A DNA stretch of 21,404 nt, taken from assembly GCA_038244535.1 (NCBI GenBank), contig JBBRTJ010000068.1:1-21404 (forward strand), given 5' to 3'. Made by a program: the position numbers and the translations under genes. The notes under the pieces are model-generated. The model did not search any database. It saw only the letters and a list, made by a program, of their open reading frames with translations, and had not been told where the DNA came from. Of this stretch, positions 1 to 7,275 are shown piece by piece. This DNA comes from JBBRTJ01 sp038244535. GTDB lineage: Bacteria > Actinomycetota > Acidimicrobiia > Acidimicrobiales > Ilumatobacteraceae. Position 1 is the first letter of the stretch; the number at the start of each line of letters is the position of its first letter.

Positions 1-1
1 G

Positions 2-190
2 CGGTTCAACGCCAAGTTCGACCCGATCTGGCAGGCCCGCTACTTGGTCTACCCCGGCACCGACCAGCTCGTGCCGGTGGCGCTCGCGGTGGCCAAGGCC
101 GAGCAGTTCTGGGAGATCCCGGTGATCGGTCGCTTCCTGGCCCGGGGCGAGACCGACGAGACCCGCGAGGAGACCGCCACCCCGGTCTGA
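2..190 (+). CDS. C-terminal end of a DUF2156 / MprF-type lysylphosphatidylglycerol synthetase-like protein (partial)
   Basis: Only the last 62 residues and the TGA stop are present; the gene begins before the window. The reading frame starts at base 2 and contains RFNAKFDPIW and RYLVYPG. These resemble the conserved C-terminal stretch of the GNAT-like DUF2156 domain of MprF/LysX proteins, which move lysine or alanine from tRNA onto phosphatidylglycerol and so change membrane charge. The end is acidic and Thr-rich (GETDETREETATPV). It is convergent with the liv operon, whose stop codon lies only 19 bases away, and no terminator hairpin is visible between them. Whether the full protein also has the flippase membrane domain cannot be seen. 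The family call is by recalled motif similarity. Confidence 0.7.
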   Translation, partial: RFNAKFDPIWQARYLVYPGTDQLVPVALAVAKAEQFWEIPVIGRFLARGETDETREETATPV

Positions 191-209
191 CGGTCGTCTA
201 CCGGGTCGG

Positions 210-926
210 TCAGTGCCCGCCGAGGTAGGCGGCCTTGACGGCCTCGTCGTCGAGCAGGTCGACGCCGGCCCCCTCCTTGACGATGCGACCCGTCTCGAGC
301 ACGTAGGCGCGGTGGGCGCGCTTGAGCGCCTGCGCAGCGTTCTGCTCGACGAGGAGCACGGTGGTGCCCTGTTGGTTGATCTCGGTGATGATCTCGAAGA
401 TCTGGGCGATGAGCATCGGGGCCAGGCCCATCGACGGCTCGTCGAGCAGCAGCAGCCGCGGTCGGCTCATGAGCGCTCGGCCAATGGCGAGCATCTGCTG
501 CTCGCCACCCGACAACGTCCCGCCGAGCTGCTTCTCACGCTCCTTCAAGCGGGGGAACAGCGTGAACACCCGCTCGAGGTCCTGCCCCTTCGTGCCTCCC
601 TTGCGGTCCTTGCGCAGGTAGCAGCCCATCTCGAGGTTCTCGAGCACGCTCATGCCGGGAAAGACCCCGCGTCCTTCAGGCGCCTGGCAGATGCCGCGCT
701 CGACCCGCTTGTGCGGAGCCATCGCAGTGATGTCCTCACCCTCGAACACGACCTTGCCGCGAGTGACGTGGCGGATGCCCGACACCGTCTTCATGGTCGT
801 GGTCTTGCCGGCCCCGTTGGCGCCGATGAGCGTGACAACCTCGCCGGCCTCGACGGCGAAGGAGATGCCCCGGATGGCCTGGATCCGGCCGTAGAACACC
901 TGCAGATCGGTCACCTCAAGGAGCAT
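210..926 (-). CDS. livF: Branched-chain amino acid-type ABC transporter ATP-binding protein LivF
   Basis: A 238-residue ATPase that pairs with LivG under the LivHM permease to power import of branched-chain amino acids or related solutes. Visible motifs are Walker A (GANGAGKTT, residues 35-43), a Q-loop region (QAPEGRGVFP, 81-90), the signature TLSGGEQQ (137-144) and Walker B LLLLDEP (158-164). The switch position reads LLVEQN, with Gln where most ABC ATPases have His; this is usual for LivF. The ATG lies inside the end of livG, an 11-bp overlap that implies translational coupling. It is the last gene of the five-gene operon. Length matches the family (about 235). The family is certain; the transported solute is not. 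Confidence 0.95.
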   Translation of the reverse strand: MLLEVTDLQVFYGRIQAIRGISFAVEAGEVVTLIGANGAGKTTTMKTVSGIRHVTRGKVVFEGEDITAMAPHKRVERGICQAPEGRGVFPGMSVLENLEMGCYLRKDRKGGTKGQDLERVFTLFPRLKEREKQLGGTLSGGEQQMLAIGRALMSRPRLLLLDEPSMGLAPMLIAQIFEIITEINQQGTTVLLVEQNAAQALKRAHRAYVLETGRIVKEGAGVDLLDDEAVKAAYLGGH

Positions 927-1695
927 CGTTGTCGACCCCCAGGTAGGCGCTGATGACGTCGGGGTTGGAGCGCACCTCGTCAGGACTGCCCTCGGCGATC
1001 TTGCGGCCGAAGTCGAGCACGGCGATTCGATCGGTCACGCCCATCACGAGGCTCATGTCGTGCTCGATCAGCAGGACCGTGTAGCCGTCGTCGCGGATGG
1101 CGCGGATCAGCCCCATCAGGTCTTCCTTCTCGGCGGGGTTGAAGCCGGCCGCGGGCTCGTCGAGGCACAGCAGGCGAGGGCGGGTCGCCAGCGCCCTGGC
1201 GATCTCGAGTCTGCGCTGGTAGCCGTAGGGAAGGTGGCGGGCCGCGTCGCCGGCGCGATCCGCGATGCCCATGAACGACAGCAGCTCCATGGCCCGTTCC
1301 CGCCCGGCCCGCTCCTCTCGCTTGAAGCGCCGGCCCCGCCACAGCGCACCACCGACGCTGGTCGTGGCGTGCGCATCGAAGCCCACCAGGACGTTCTCGA
1401 GCGCGGTCATGGCCGGGAACAGACGGATGTTCTGGAAGGTGCGGGCCACGCCGAGCCGCGTGATCTCGGAGCGCTGGTGACCGGGCAGCTCGGTTCCTTC
1501 GAAGCGCACCGTGCCCTGGGTCGGTTCGTACACGCCGGTGATGACGTTGAACACCGTCGTCTTGCCGGCGCCGTTGGGCCCGATGAGGCCGAAGATGTCG
1601 CCCTTGCGCACCGTGAAGCTCACGGCGTCGAGTGCGGTCACGCCACCGAAGCGCATGGTGAGCTCGCTCAGCTCGAGGACGGCGTCGGCGCTCAC
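916..1695 (-). CDS. livG: Branched-chain amino acid-type ABC transporter ATP-binding protein LivG
   Basis: A 259-residue ATPase of the liv importer. Walker A is GPNGAGKTT (residues 39-47). The family-typical RTFQNIRLFP block follows at 85-94, the signature LPYGYQRRLEIARAL at 155-169, Walker B LLCLDEP at 175-181, and the switch His is H212 in IEHDM. The open frame extends well upstream through livM, but the GTG at 1695 is chosen because homology begins there (AVLELSELTMRFGG) and it forms a GTGA overlap with the livM stop, typical of coupled translation. The 3' end overlaps livF by 11 bp. LivG and LivF are expected to form a heterodimer at the inner face of the membrane. Confidence 0.95.
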   Translation of the reverse strand: MSADAVLELSELTMRFGGVTALDAVSFTVRKGDIFGLIGPNGAGKTTVFNVITGVYEPTQGTVRFEGTELPGHQRSEITRLGVARTFQNIRLFPAMTALENVLVGFDAHATTSVGGALWRGRRFKREERAGRERAMELLSFMGIADRAGDAARHLPYGYQRRLEIARALATRPRLLCLDEPAAGFNPAEKEDLMGLIRAIRDDGYTVLLIEHDMSLVMGVTDRIAVLDFGRKIAEGSPDEVRSNPDVISAYLGVDNDAP

Positions 1696-2840
1696 ATCAT
1701 CTCCTCGGCACCGGAGGCCTCGACCGGGTCGAAGGGGGCATCGACCTCGCTGCCACCGTGGTGGGACAGGTCGCCCTGCTCGATCGGGTGGTGCAGCTCG
1801 GCTGAGCGCTGCTTGCTCGGCAGGATGCCTTGGGGCCGGAAGACCATCATGACGACTAGGGCGGCACCAAAGATGAAGACCCGCCACTCCTCGAAGTTGC
1901 GGAACCGTTCGGGGAGGTAGGAGACCAAGACGGCACCGATGATCACGCCCGGCACGTTGCCGGCACCACCGAGCACGACGGCGGCGAGGAACAAGATCGA
2001 GAGCTGGAGCGTGAACGTCTCGGGGGTGATCGCCGAGACGTAGCCCGCATAGAGCGTGCCCGAGAGGCCACCGATGGCGGCGCCGATGGCGAACGCCCAC
2101 AGCTTGAACTTGAACGTGGGAACGCCCATCAGCTCGGCGGCGTCCTCGTCTTCGCGAATGGCGGTCCAGGCCCGGCCCACCCGACTGTGCTCGAGGCGCC
2201 GGATGAAGAACACCACGACGATGATGACGCACAGCGCGAGCCAGTAGTACGGACGGGAGTGGAGCACGTCGAACTTCCACGGCCCGACCGAGGGGGGCTT
2301 GGGCAGGTCGGCGATGCCCTCGGCACCGCCGAGCCACTGGGTGTTGTTGGCCACGATGCGCACGATCTCGCCGAAGCCGAGCGTCACGATGGCGAGGTAG
2401 TCACCGCGCAGGCGCAGGGTGGGGGAGCCGAGCAGCACGCCGCTGGCCATGGCCACGGCGACGCCGATGGGGACGCACACGATCCAGGGAAGCGTGCCGT
2501 GCTCGGCTCCGAGCACGCCGACCGTGTAAGCGCCGATGGCGAAGAAGGCGACGTAGCCGAGATCGAGCAGGCCGGCGAACCCGACCACGACGTTGAGGCC
2601 GAGGGCGGCGAGCACGAAGAGCGCGATCGGGTAGTACAAGACGCTGTCGAAGCTGGCGTCGGGCGTGGTGATGATCGGTGGACGCAGCACGGGCAACAGG
2701 AACAGGAAGACGATGAAGGCGATCGTGATGCCGATGCGGGCCAAGCGCGGGAGGGCCCGCCACCGCTGGCCGAACGCGTCTTGCACCTCGGCCTGGAACT
2801 CGCGCAGAGGGCGCAGGGCTTGGGTGACCTTGGCGTTCAT
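1692..2840 (-). CDS. livM: Branched-chain amino acid-type ABC transporter permease LivM
   Basis: A 382-residue membrane protein. It begins with a short cytoplasmic stretch (about 1-35) and a first membrane segment IGITIAFIVFLFLLPVL (about 36-52). Further hydrophobic segments follow, and the family motifs LNVVVGFAGLLDLGYVAFFAIGA and GDYLAIVTLGFGEIVR are present. The EAA-like cytoplasmic loop contains SRVGRAWTAIREDEDAAELMGV. The last 50 residues form a hydrophilic tail rich in His and acidic residues, longer than in E. coli LivM. The ATG at 2840 gives an ATGA overlap with the livH stop and is preferred over upstream in-frame codons that fall inside livH. Its stop overlaps the GTG of livG. It forms the transmembrane channel with LivH. 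Confidence 0.93.
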   Translation of the reverse strand: MNAKVTQALRPLREFQAEVQDAFGQRWRALPRLARIGITIAFIVFLFLLPVLRPPIITTPDASFDSVLYYPIALFVLAALGLNVVVGFAGLLDLGYVAFFAIGAYTVGVLGAEHGTLPWIVCVPIGVAVAMASGVLLGSPTLRLRGDYLAIVTLGFGEIVRIVANNTQWLGGAEGIADLPKPPSVGPWKFDVLHSRPYYWLALCVIIVVVFFIRRLEHSRVGRAWTAIREDEDAAELMGVPTFKFKLWAFAIGAAIGGLSGTLYAGYVSAITPETFTLQLSILFLAAVVLGGAGNVPGVIIGAVLVSYLPERFRNFEEWRVFIFGAALVVMMVFRPQGILPSKQRSAELHHPIEQGDLSHHGGSEVDAPFDPVEASGAEEMM

Positions 2841-3787
2841 GCTCGGGCCCTGCCGAGCTTCTCGCCGAGGATGCCGGTGGGCCGGACCATGAGCACGGCG
2901 ACGAGTACGACGAAGGCGATGACGTCCTTCCACTTGCCGTCGGTGAGGGTGGCGCCGTAGTTCTCGATGAGGCCCAGGGCGAGGCCGCCGAGGAGGGCGC
3001 CTCGCAGGTTCCCGATGCCACCGAGCACGGCGGCGGTGAAGGCCTTGACGCCGAGCACGAAGCCGACAGAGAACTTCGTGACCTCGAAGAAGATCATGTA
3101 GAGGGCGGCCGCGCCGCCCGCCATCAGCCCACCCAGCAGGAACGTGAGCATGATGACCCGGTCGATGTTGACGCCCATGAGGGTGGCGGTCTCGGCATCC
3201 TGGGAGACGGCCCGGATGCCACGGCCGAGTCTGGTGCGCTGAACGAACTGGTCGAGGCAGACCATCATCACCACGGCGGCGACGATGACGAGGACCTGGT
3301 CGCTTCGCACCGTGGCATCGAGAAAGGTGAAGAGCGTGTTGCGCTCGAGGATGCGGGTGAAGCGCACCGGGTTGCGGTCGACCATCAGGCCGAACAGCTC
3401 ACCGATGGCCAGCGAGGCCCCGATGGCCGAGATGAGCGCGGCGAGCCGGGTGGCGCCCCGCTTGCGCAGGGGCCGATAGGCGATCCGTTCGAGGGCCACT
3501 GCCGATGCGCCTGAGAACACCATGCACACGGCGATGACCACCGCCACGGTGCCCACGAGCGCCGCTCCGCTCTTGATCGCCACGGTTCCATCGATGCCGA
3601 TCCAGCTGAGCGCCCACACCGCGCCGAACGTGCCGATCATGAAGATCTCGGAGTGGGCGAAGTTGATCAGGCGCAGCACGCCATAGACGAGCGTGTAGCC
3701 GAGGGCGACGAGGGCGTAGATCGAACCCGCGGTGAGGCCACCGATGGTGAGCGACCAGAAGTTGTCGACGAGAAGTTCCCAGTTCAC
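2837..3787 (-). CDS. livH: Branched-chain amino acid-type ABC transporter permease LivH
   Basis: A 316-residue integral membrane permease. The N-terminal family motif GSIYALVALGYTLVYGVLRL-INFAHSEIFMIG (about residues 21-52) is diagnostic for LivH. The cytoplasmic coupling loop TRLGRGIRAVSQDAETATLMGVN sits in the middle, and the protein ends in a hydrophobic segment and MVRPTGILGEKLG. The gene follows the lipoprotein gene after 74 bp containing a strong hairpin. Its stop overlaps the start of livM. The membrane topology and family are clear; solute specificity cannot be read from the permease. Confidence 0.94.
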   Translation of the reverse strand: MNWELLVDNFWSLTIGGLTAGSIYALVALGYTLVYGVLRLINFAHSEIFMIGTFGAVWALSWIGIDGTVAIKSGAALVGTVAVVIAVCMVFSGASAVALERIAYRPLRKRGATRLAALISAIGASLAIGELFGLMVDRNPVRFTRILERNTLFTFLDATVRSDQVLVIVAAVVMMVCLDQFVQRTRLGRGIRAVSQDAETATLMGVNIDRVIMLTFLLGGLMAGGAAALYMIFFEVTKFSVGFVLGVKAFTAAVLGGIGNLRGALLGGLALGLIENYGATLTDGKWKDVIAFVVLVAVLMVRPTGILGEKLGRARA

Positions 3788-3807
3788 CGAACCTCTTCAG
3801 GAACCGA

Positions 3808-3844
3808 CGAAGGCCGGCGGCACCTTAGGTGCCACCGGCCTTCG
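3808..3844 (-). terminator. Intra-operon hairpin between the liv binding protein gene and livH
   Basis: The arms cgaaggccggcggcacc and ggtgccaccggccttcg pair over 17 bp with one mismatch around a 3-base loop (tta). It starts 18 bases past the lipoprotein stop. No T-run follows in the direction of transcription, so complete termination is unlikely. In ABC operons such hairpins commonly stabilise the upstream message or partly attenuate, so that binding protein exceeds permease. That role is inferred here. Confidence 0.7.
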
Positions 3845-3861
3845 AGCGTCTGATGGATGGA

Positions 3862-5052
3862 CTACTTGATCAGGCCGAGGCCCATGATCTGGTCGGCCTT
3901 GACCTGGTACATGTACGTGGCGTCGGAGTCGACTTCGCCATTGGGCTGCCACTTGAGGACCTTGGTGATGCCGGTCCAGGTCTGCGTGTTCACGTAGTCG
4001 AGGGCACCGGCGCGGTCAACCTTGCCCGCCGCGATCGCGGCCAGGATGAAGTTGGCAGCGTCGTAGGACTCGGCGGCGTAGGTGCCGGGAGCCTTGCCGT
4101 AGTCCTTCGTGAACCGAGCGACGAATGCCTTGCCCGTCTCGAGGGCCTCGGCCGGAGCGCAGGTGCAGGTGATGTAGGCACCCTCGGCAGCGGCGCCGGC
4201 GGCCTTGGCGAAGCCGTCGTCCTTCACGCCATCACCGAAGACGACCTTGGCCTTGACGCCAGCGTCGGCGAGCTGCTTGGCGAGCTTGCCGGCAGCCTCG
4301 TAGTAGCCACCGAAGAACACCAGGTCAGCGCCCGAGCTCTTCACCTTGGTGACCTGCGACGAGTAGTCGGACGCCTTCGGGTCGAGCGTGTCGGTCGACA
4401 CGACGGCGGCGCCGAGGTTGGTCTTGACGATGTCGGCCAGGCCCTTGCCGTAGGTGCTGGCGTCATCGAGGATCGCCACCTTGGTGGGCTTGATCGTGCC
4501 GGTGATGTACTTGGCGATGGCCCCACCCTGAACCGTGTCGCCGGCGAGGGCGCGGTGGAAGGTCTTCCAGCCGTTGGCCGACAGGCCGGGGTTCGTGGCC
4601 GACGGGGTGATGGTGACCAGACCAGCGGCCGAGAACAGCGGGCCGGCATTCTTGGACTCGCCCGAGAAGGCGGGCCCGACGACGCCGATGACGGCCTTGT
4701 CGTCGACCAGCTTCTTGGCGATGCCGGCGGCAAGGTCAGGTGAGCCCTGGCTGTCTTCGGCGTCGAACTTGATCTGGCAGTCCTTGTTCTTTTCGTTGAA
4801 GGCCTTGATGGCCAGGTCGGCACCGTTCTTGATCGGCTCGCCGAGGCCGGCGGCCTCACCGGTGAGCGCCTGGAACGAGGCAATGGTGAGGCCAGTGCAC
4901 TTCACCTTGCCGTCACCCGGGACGACGAGGGCGCTACCGCCACCGGCCGCCGCGGTCGTGGTGGCTCCACCGCTCTTGCTGCTGCTGCCGCAAGCAGCAC
5001 CGACGAGAGCGAGGCCGACGAGCAGCGCGCCAGCTGCAGAGGTCTTTCGCAT
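3862..5052 (-). CDS. Lipoprotein substrate-binding protein of the liv-type ABC transporter
   Basis: A 396-residue type I periplasmic-binding-fold protein (Peripla_BP_6 family) that captures the solute outside the membrane. It has a lipoprotein signal (MRKTSAAGALLVGLALVGAAC) with lipobox VGAAC and acylated Cys21. A flexible Ser/Gly/Thr linker follows, then the fold beginning near LTIASFQALTG. Ligand-pocket-like motifs are VVGPAFSGES and TITPSATNPGLS. The frame extends upstream, but the ATG at 5052 is chosen for the signal peptide and for the GGGGAGAA ribosome site about 8 bases before it. It is the first gene of the operon, behind a promoter and dyad. It could bind branched-chain amino acids, amides, short peptides or aromatic acids. 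Confidence 0.93.
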   Translation of the reverse strand: MRKTSAAGALLVGLALVGAACGSSSKSGGATTTAAAGGGSALVVPGDGKVKCTGLTIASFQALTGEAAGLGEPIKNGADLAIKAFNEKNKDCQIKFDAEDSQGSPDLAAGIAKKLVDDKAVIGVVGPAFSGESKNAGPLFSAAGLVTITPSATNPGLSANGWKTFHRALAGDTVQGGAIAKYITGTIKPTKVAILDDASTYGKGLADIVKTNLGAAVVSTDTLDPKASDYSSQVTKVKSSGADLVFFGGYYEAAGKLAKQLADAGVKAKVVFGDGVKDDGFAKAAGAAAEGAYITCTCAPAEALETGKAFVARFTKDYGKAPGTYAAESYDAANFILAAIAAGKVDRAGALDYVNTQTWTGITKVLKWQPNGEVDSDATYMYQVKADQIMGLGLIK

Positions 5053-5075
5053 CGTTTGAGTTCTCCCCTTCGTTC

Positions 5076-5091
5076 GGGCACACCTGTGCCC
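5076..5091. promoter_or_regulatory. Dyad (candidate operator or 5' UTR hairpin) before the liv operon
   Basis: The sequence gggcaca-cc-tgtgccc is a perfect 7-bp inverted repeat with a 2-bp centre. It lies between the predicted -10 box and the ribosome binding site of the binding-protein gene. The position suits a repressor roadblock. The 2-base centre is too tight for a good RNA hairpin loop, so a DNA-binding dimer is the better guess. Confidence 0.5.
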
Positions 5092-5107
5092 GCTTGTGAA
5101 TTCGCGG

Positions 5108-5136
5108 ACGATAGGGAAGTTGGCGGCCGAATACAA
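5108..5136 (-). promoter_or_regulatory. Predicted sigma-70-type promoter of the liv operon
   Basis: On the minus strand TTGTAT (-35; bases 5131-5136) and TATCGT (-10; 5108-5113) are separated by exactly 17 bp. Transcription would begin near 5101, leaving a leader of about 50 bases that holds the dyad and a GGGGAGAA ribosome site. Called by eye from consensus similarity only. Confidence 0.55.
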
Positions 5137-5198
5137 GGATGGGCGGCCTCTTGATGCCGAACTGTCACGCGCCGTCAGACCCGTGCCAGGATGCCGAA

Positions 5199-6005
5199 AT
5201 GAGCGAATCTGAGGTCCTCTACGAGGTGGTCGACCACGTCGCCACCATCACGTTGAACGCACCAGGCCGGATGAACACGATCTCGTCGGCGATGCTCACC
5301 GAGCTCTCCGAGGCGCTCCTTCGAGCCGATCGCGACCGCGACGTGCGCTGCATCGTCCTGACGGGCGCAGGGCGGGCGTTCTGCGCCGGGCTCGACCTCC
5401 AAGCCCAGATGACCGGGCCGAAGGGCTCGCTCGGCAACATGGGTTCGCTCGACTCCAACCCCGGCGAGTTCGAGATCCGGGACGCACCACCGATCGTGCT
5501 GCACCAGATCGACACGCCGACGGTCTGTGCGCTCAACGGTGGGGCTGCTGGCTATGGCCTGGACCTGGCCCTTGGCTGCGACCTGCGCATCGCGGCGACG
5601 TCGGCCAAGCTCAATCCCGGCTTCGCCAAGCGGGGGATCCTTCCCGAGAGCGGCGGGACGTGGTTGCTCCCCCGGATGGTCGGTTACGCCAAGGCCGCCG
5701 AGATCGCGCTCACTGGTCGCACCCTCATGGCCGACGAGGCGCTCGAGCTGGGCCTCGTGAACCGGGTCGTGCCCGATGCCGAGCTGGGCAAGGCCGCAAC
5801 CGAGCTGGCCGGCGAGATCGCTGCCAACGCACCACTGGCCACGCGGGCCATCAAGCGGATGATGCGGGCCGCCGAGACCGAGACGTTCGAGCAGAACGTC
5901 CATCACGTCTTCCTGCAGCTCCTGCCGCTGATGCGCACCGAGGACTTCCGAGAGGGCGTGGCCGCGTTCATGGAGAAGCGCACGCCCGAGTTCCAGGGTC
6001 GCTGA
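5199..6005 (+). CDS. Enoyl-CoA hydratase/isomerase (crotonase) family protein
   Basis: A 268-residue crotonase-fold enzyme acting on an acyl-CoA. The CoA and oxyanion-hole region is GRAFCAGLDL (58-67), followed by the second oxyanion loop NGGAAGYGLDLALGCD (113-128). The C-terminus REGVAAFMEKRTPEFQG is standard. By alignment from memory the two hydratase glutamates of rat crotonase are replaced (Asp122 and Phe142), while Glu150 in LPESGGTWLLPR falls where PaaG-type isomerases carry their catalytic Asp. Isomerase activity is therefore at least as likely as hydration. The frame opens at 5139, but the ATG at 5199 has AGGA 8 bases upstream and matches the usual N-terminus (VLYEVVDHVATITLN). It is divergent from the liv operon. 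Confidence 0.92.
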   Translation: MSESEVLYEVVDHVATITLNAPGRMNTISSAMLTELSEALLRADRDRDVRCIVLTGAGRAFCAGLDLQAQMTGPKGSLGNMGSLDSNPGEFEIRDAPPIVLHQIDTPTVCALNGGAAGYGLDLALGCDLRIAATSAKLNPGFAKRGILPESGGTWLLPRMVGYAKAAEIALTGRTLMADEALELGLVNRVVPDAELGKAATELAGEIAANAPLATRAIKRMMRAAETETFEQNVHHVFLQLLPLMRTEDFREGVAAFMEKRTPEFQGR

Positions 6006-6044
6006 CCCGGCGGCCGGGCCCGACCCGTGTCGCCGGCTCGGGCG

Positions 6045-6050
6045 TAGTGT
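6045..6050 (+). promoter_or_regulatory. Predicted -10 box of a leaderless xylA promoter
   Basis: TAGTGT sits 7 bases before the xylA ATG and no Shine-Dalgarno sequence separates them. This spacing puts the transcription start at or next to the A of ATG. No -35 box is evident. The same arrangement occurs before other first genes in the window. Confidence 0.5.
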
Positions 6051-6057
6051 CGGCGCC

Positions 6058-7224
6058 ATGAGTGATCTCACTGCACGCCCTGAGCACCACTTCACCTTTG
6101 GCCTGTGGACGGTTGGCAACCGAGGTCGCGACCCGTTCGGGTTCGAGACCCGGCCGCCCCTTGACCCGGTGGTGTCCGTGCACCGCCTGGCCGAGCTCGG
6201 TGCCTATGGCGTCAACTTCCACGACGACGACCTCGTGCCCTTCGGCGCCTCGGCGGCCGAGCGCGACGAGGTCGTGAAGCGCTTCCGCCTCGCCCTCGAC
6301 GAGACGGGCATGAAGGTGCCGATGGCCACGACGAACCTGTTCAGCCAGCCGGTGTTCAAGGATGGGGCCTTCACCGCCAACGATCCGGCGGTGCGCCGCT
6401 ACGCGGTGGCCAAGACCTTCGATGCCATCGACCTGGGGGCCGAGCTCGGCGCCGAGATCTACGTGATGTGGGGCGGGCGCGAGGGGATGGAGTGCGAGAG
6501 CGCGAAAGACGTGCAGCTCGCCCTCGACCGCTACGCCGAGGCCGTGGACCTGTGCTGCGCGTACGTGCGCGAGCGCGGCTACCCGATGGTGTTCGCCCTC
6601 GAGCCCAAGCCCAACGAGCCTCGCGGCGACATGTTCCTGCCGACGGTTGGTCACGCGCTGGCCTTCATCGAGGAGCTCGAGTGGCCCGAGATGGTGGGCC
6701 TCAACCCCGAGCTGGCTCACGAGACCATGTCCGGCCTCAGCTTCACCCACGCCGTAGCGCAGTGCCTGTGGCACGGCAAGCTGTTCCACATCGATCTCAA
6801 CGCTCAGCGGATCGGCAAGTTCGACCAGGACTTCCGCTTCGGCAGCGAGGCCATTCGCGACGCGTTCTACCTGGTGAAGCTGCTCGAGGACAACCAGTGG
6901 CCGGGCATGCGCCACTTCGATGCCCACGCCTACCGCACCGAAGACCAGGACGGCGTGTGGGAGTTCGCCAAGGGGTGCATCCGGACCTACCTGATCCTGG
7001 CCGAGAAGGCCCGCCGGTTCGCTGCCGACCCCGACATCGCCGAGGCCATGGCGGTGGCGGGGGTGGCCGGGCTCGCTCAGCCCACGTCGCCCGGGGGGCT
7101 CGGGCCCGAAGCGCTCGCCTCGATTCGCAACGAGGAGCGCGACCTCGTCGCCCTGACCGAGCGAGGGTACGGCCACGAGCGCCTCGACCAGCTCGTCGTC
7201 GAGCTGCTGCTCGGCGTGCGCTGA
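6058..7224 (+). CDS. xylA: Xylose isomerase
   Basis: A 388-residue class I (Streptomyces-type) xylose isomerase that interconverts D-xylose and D-xylulose in the cytoplasm with two divalent metals in a TIM barrel. The known S. rubiginosus active-site residues are all present with an offset of one: His55 and Asp58 (NFHDDD), Glu182 and Lys184 (LEPKPN), Glu218 and His221 (NPELAHE), Asp246 (HIDLN), Asp256 and Asp258 (FDQDFRFG) and Asp288 (HFDAH). Length equals the family norm. The ATG is supported by the TAGTGT box 7 bases upstream. xylB follows after 51 bases on the same strand. No xylR repressor or xylose transporter is visible nearby. Confidence 0.98.
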   Translation: MSDLTARPEHHFTFGLWTVGNRGRDPFGFETRPPLDPVVSVHRLAELGAYGVNFHDDDLVPFGASAAERDEVVKRFRLALDETGMKVPMATTNLFSQPVFKDGAFTANDPAVRRYAVAKTFDAIDLGAELGAEIYVMWGGREGMECESAKDVQLALDRYAEAVDLCCAYVRERGYPMVFALEPKPNEPRGDMFLPTVGHALAFIEELEWPEMVGLNPELAHETMSGLSFTHAVAQCLWHGKLFHIDLNAQRIGKFDQDFRFGSEAIRDAFYLVKLLEDNQWPGMRHFDAHAYRTEDQDGVWEFAKGCIRTYLILAEKARRFAADPDIAEAMAVAGVAGLAQPTSPGGLGPEALASIRNEERDLVALTERGYGHERLDQLVVELLLGVR

Positions 7225-7275
7225 CCGCCGGCCGGCTCCCCGCCCACCCTCGGTTCCGCCACCCCCCGTCCGCCC

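Noticed and set aside
6006..6057. Inverted repeats (gcccga / tcgggc) between the crotonase gene and xylA as a terminator or XylR operator
   Set aside because: Short arms in very GC-rich sequence with no T-run; not convincing.
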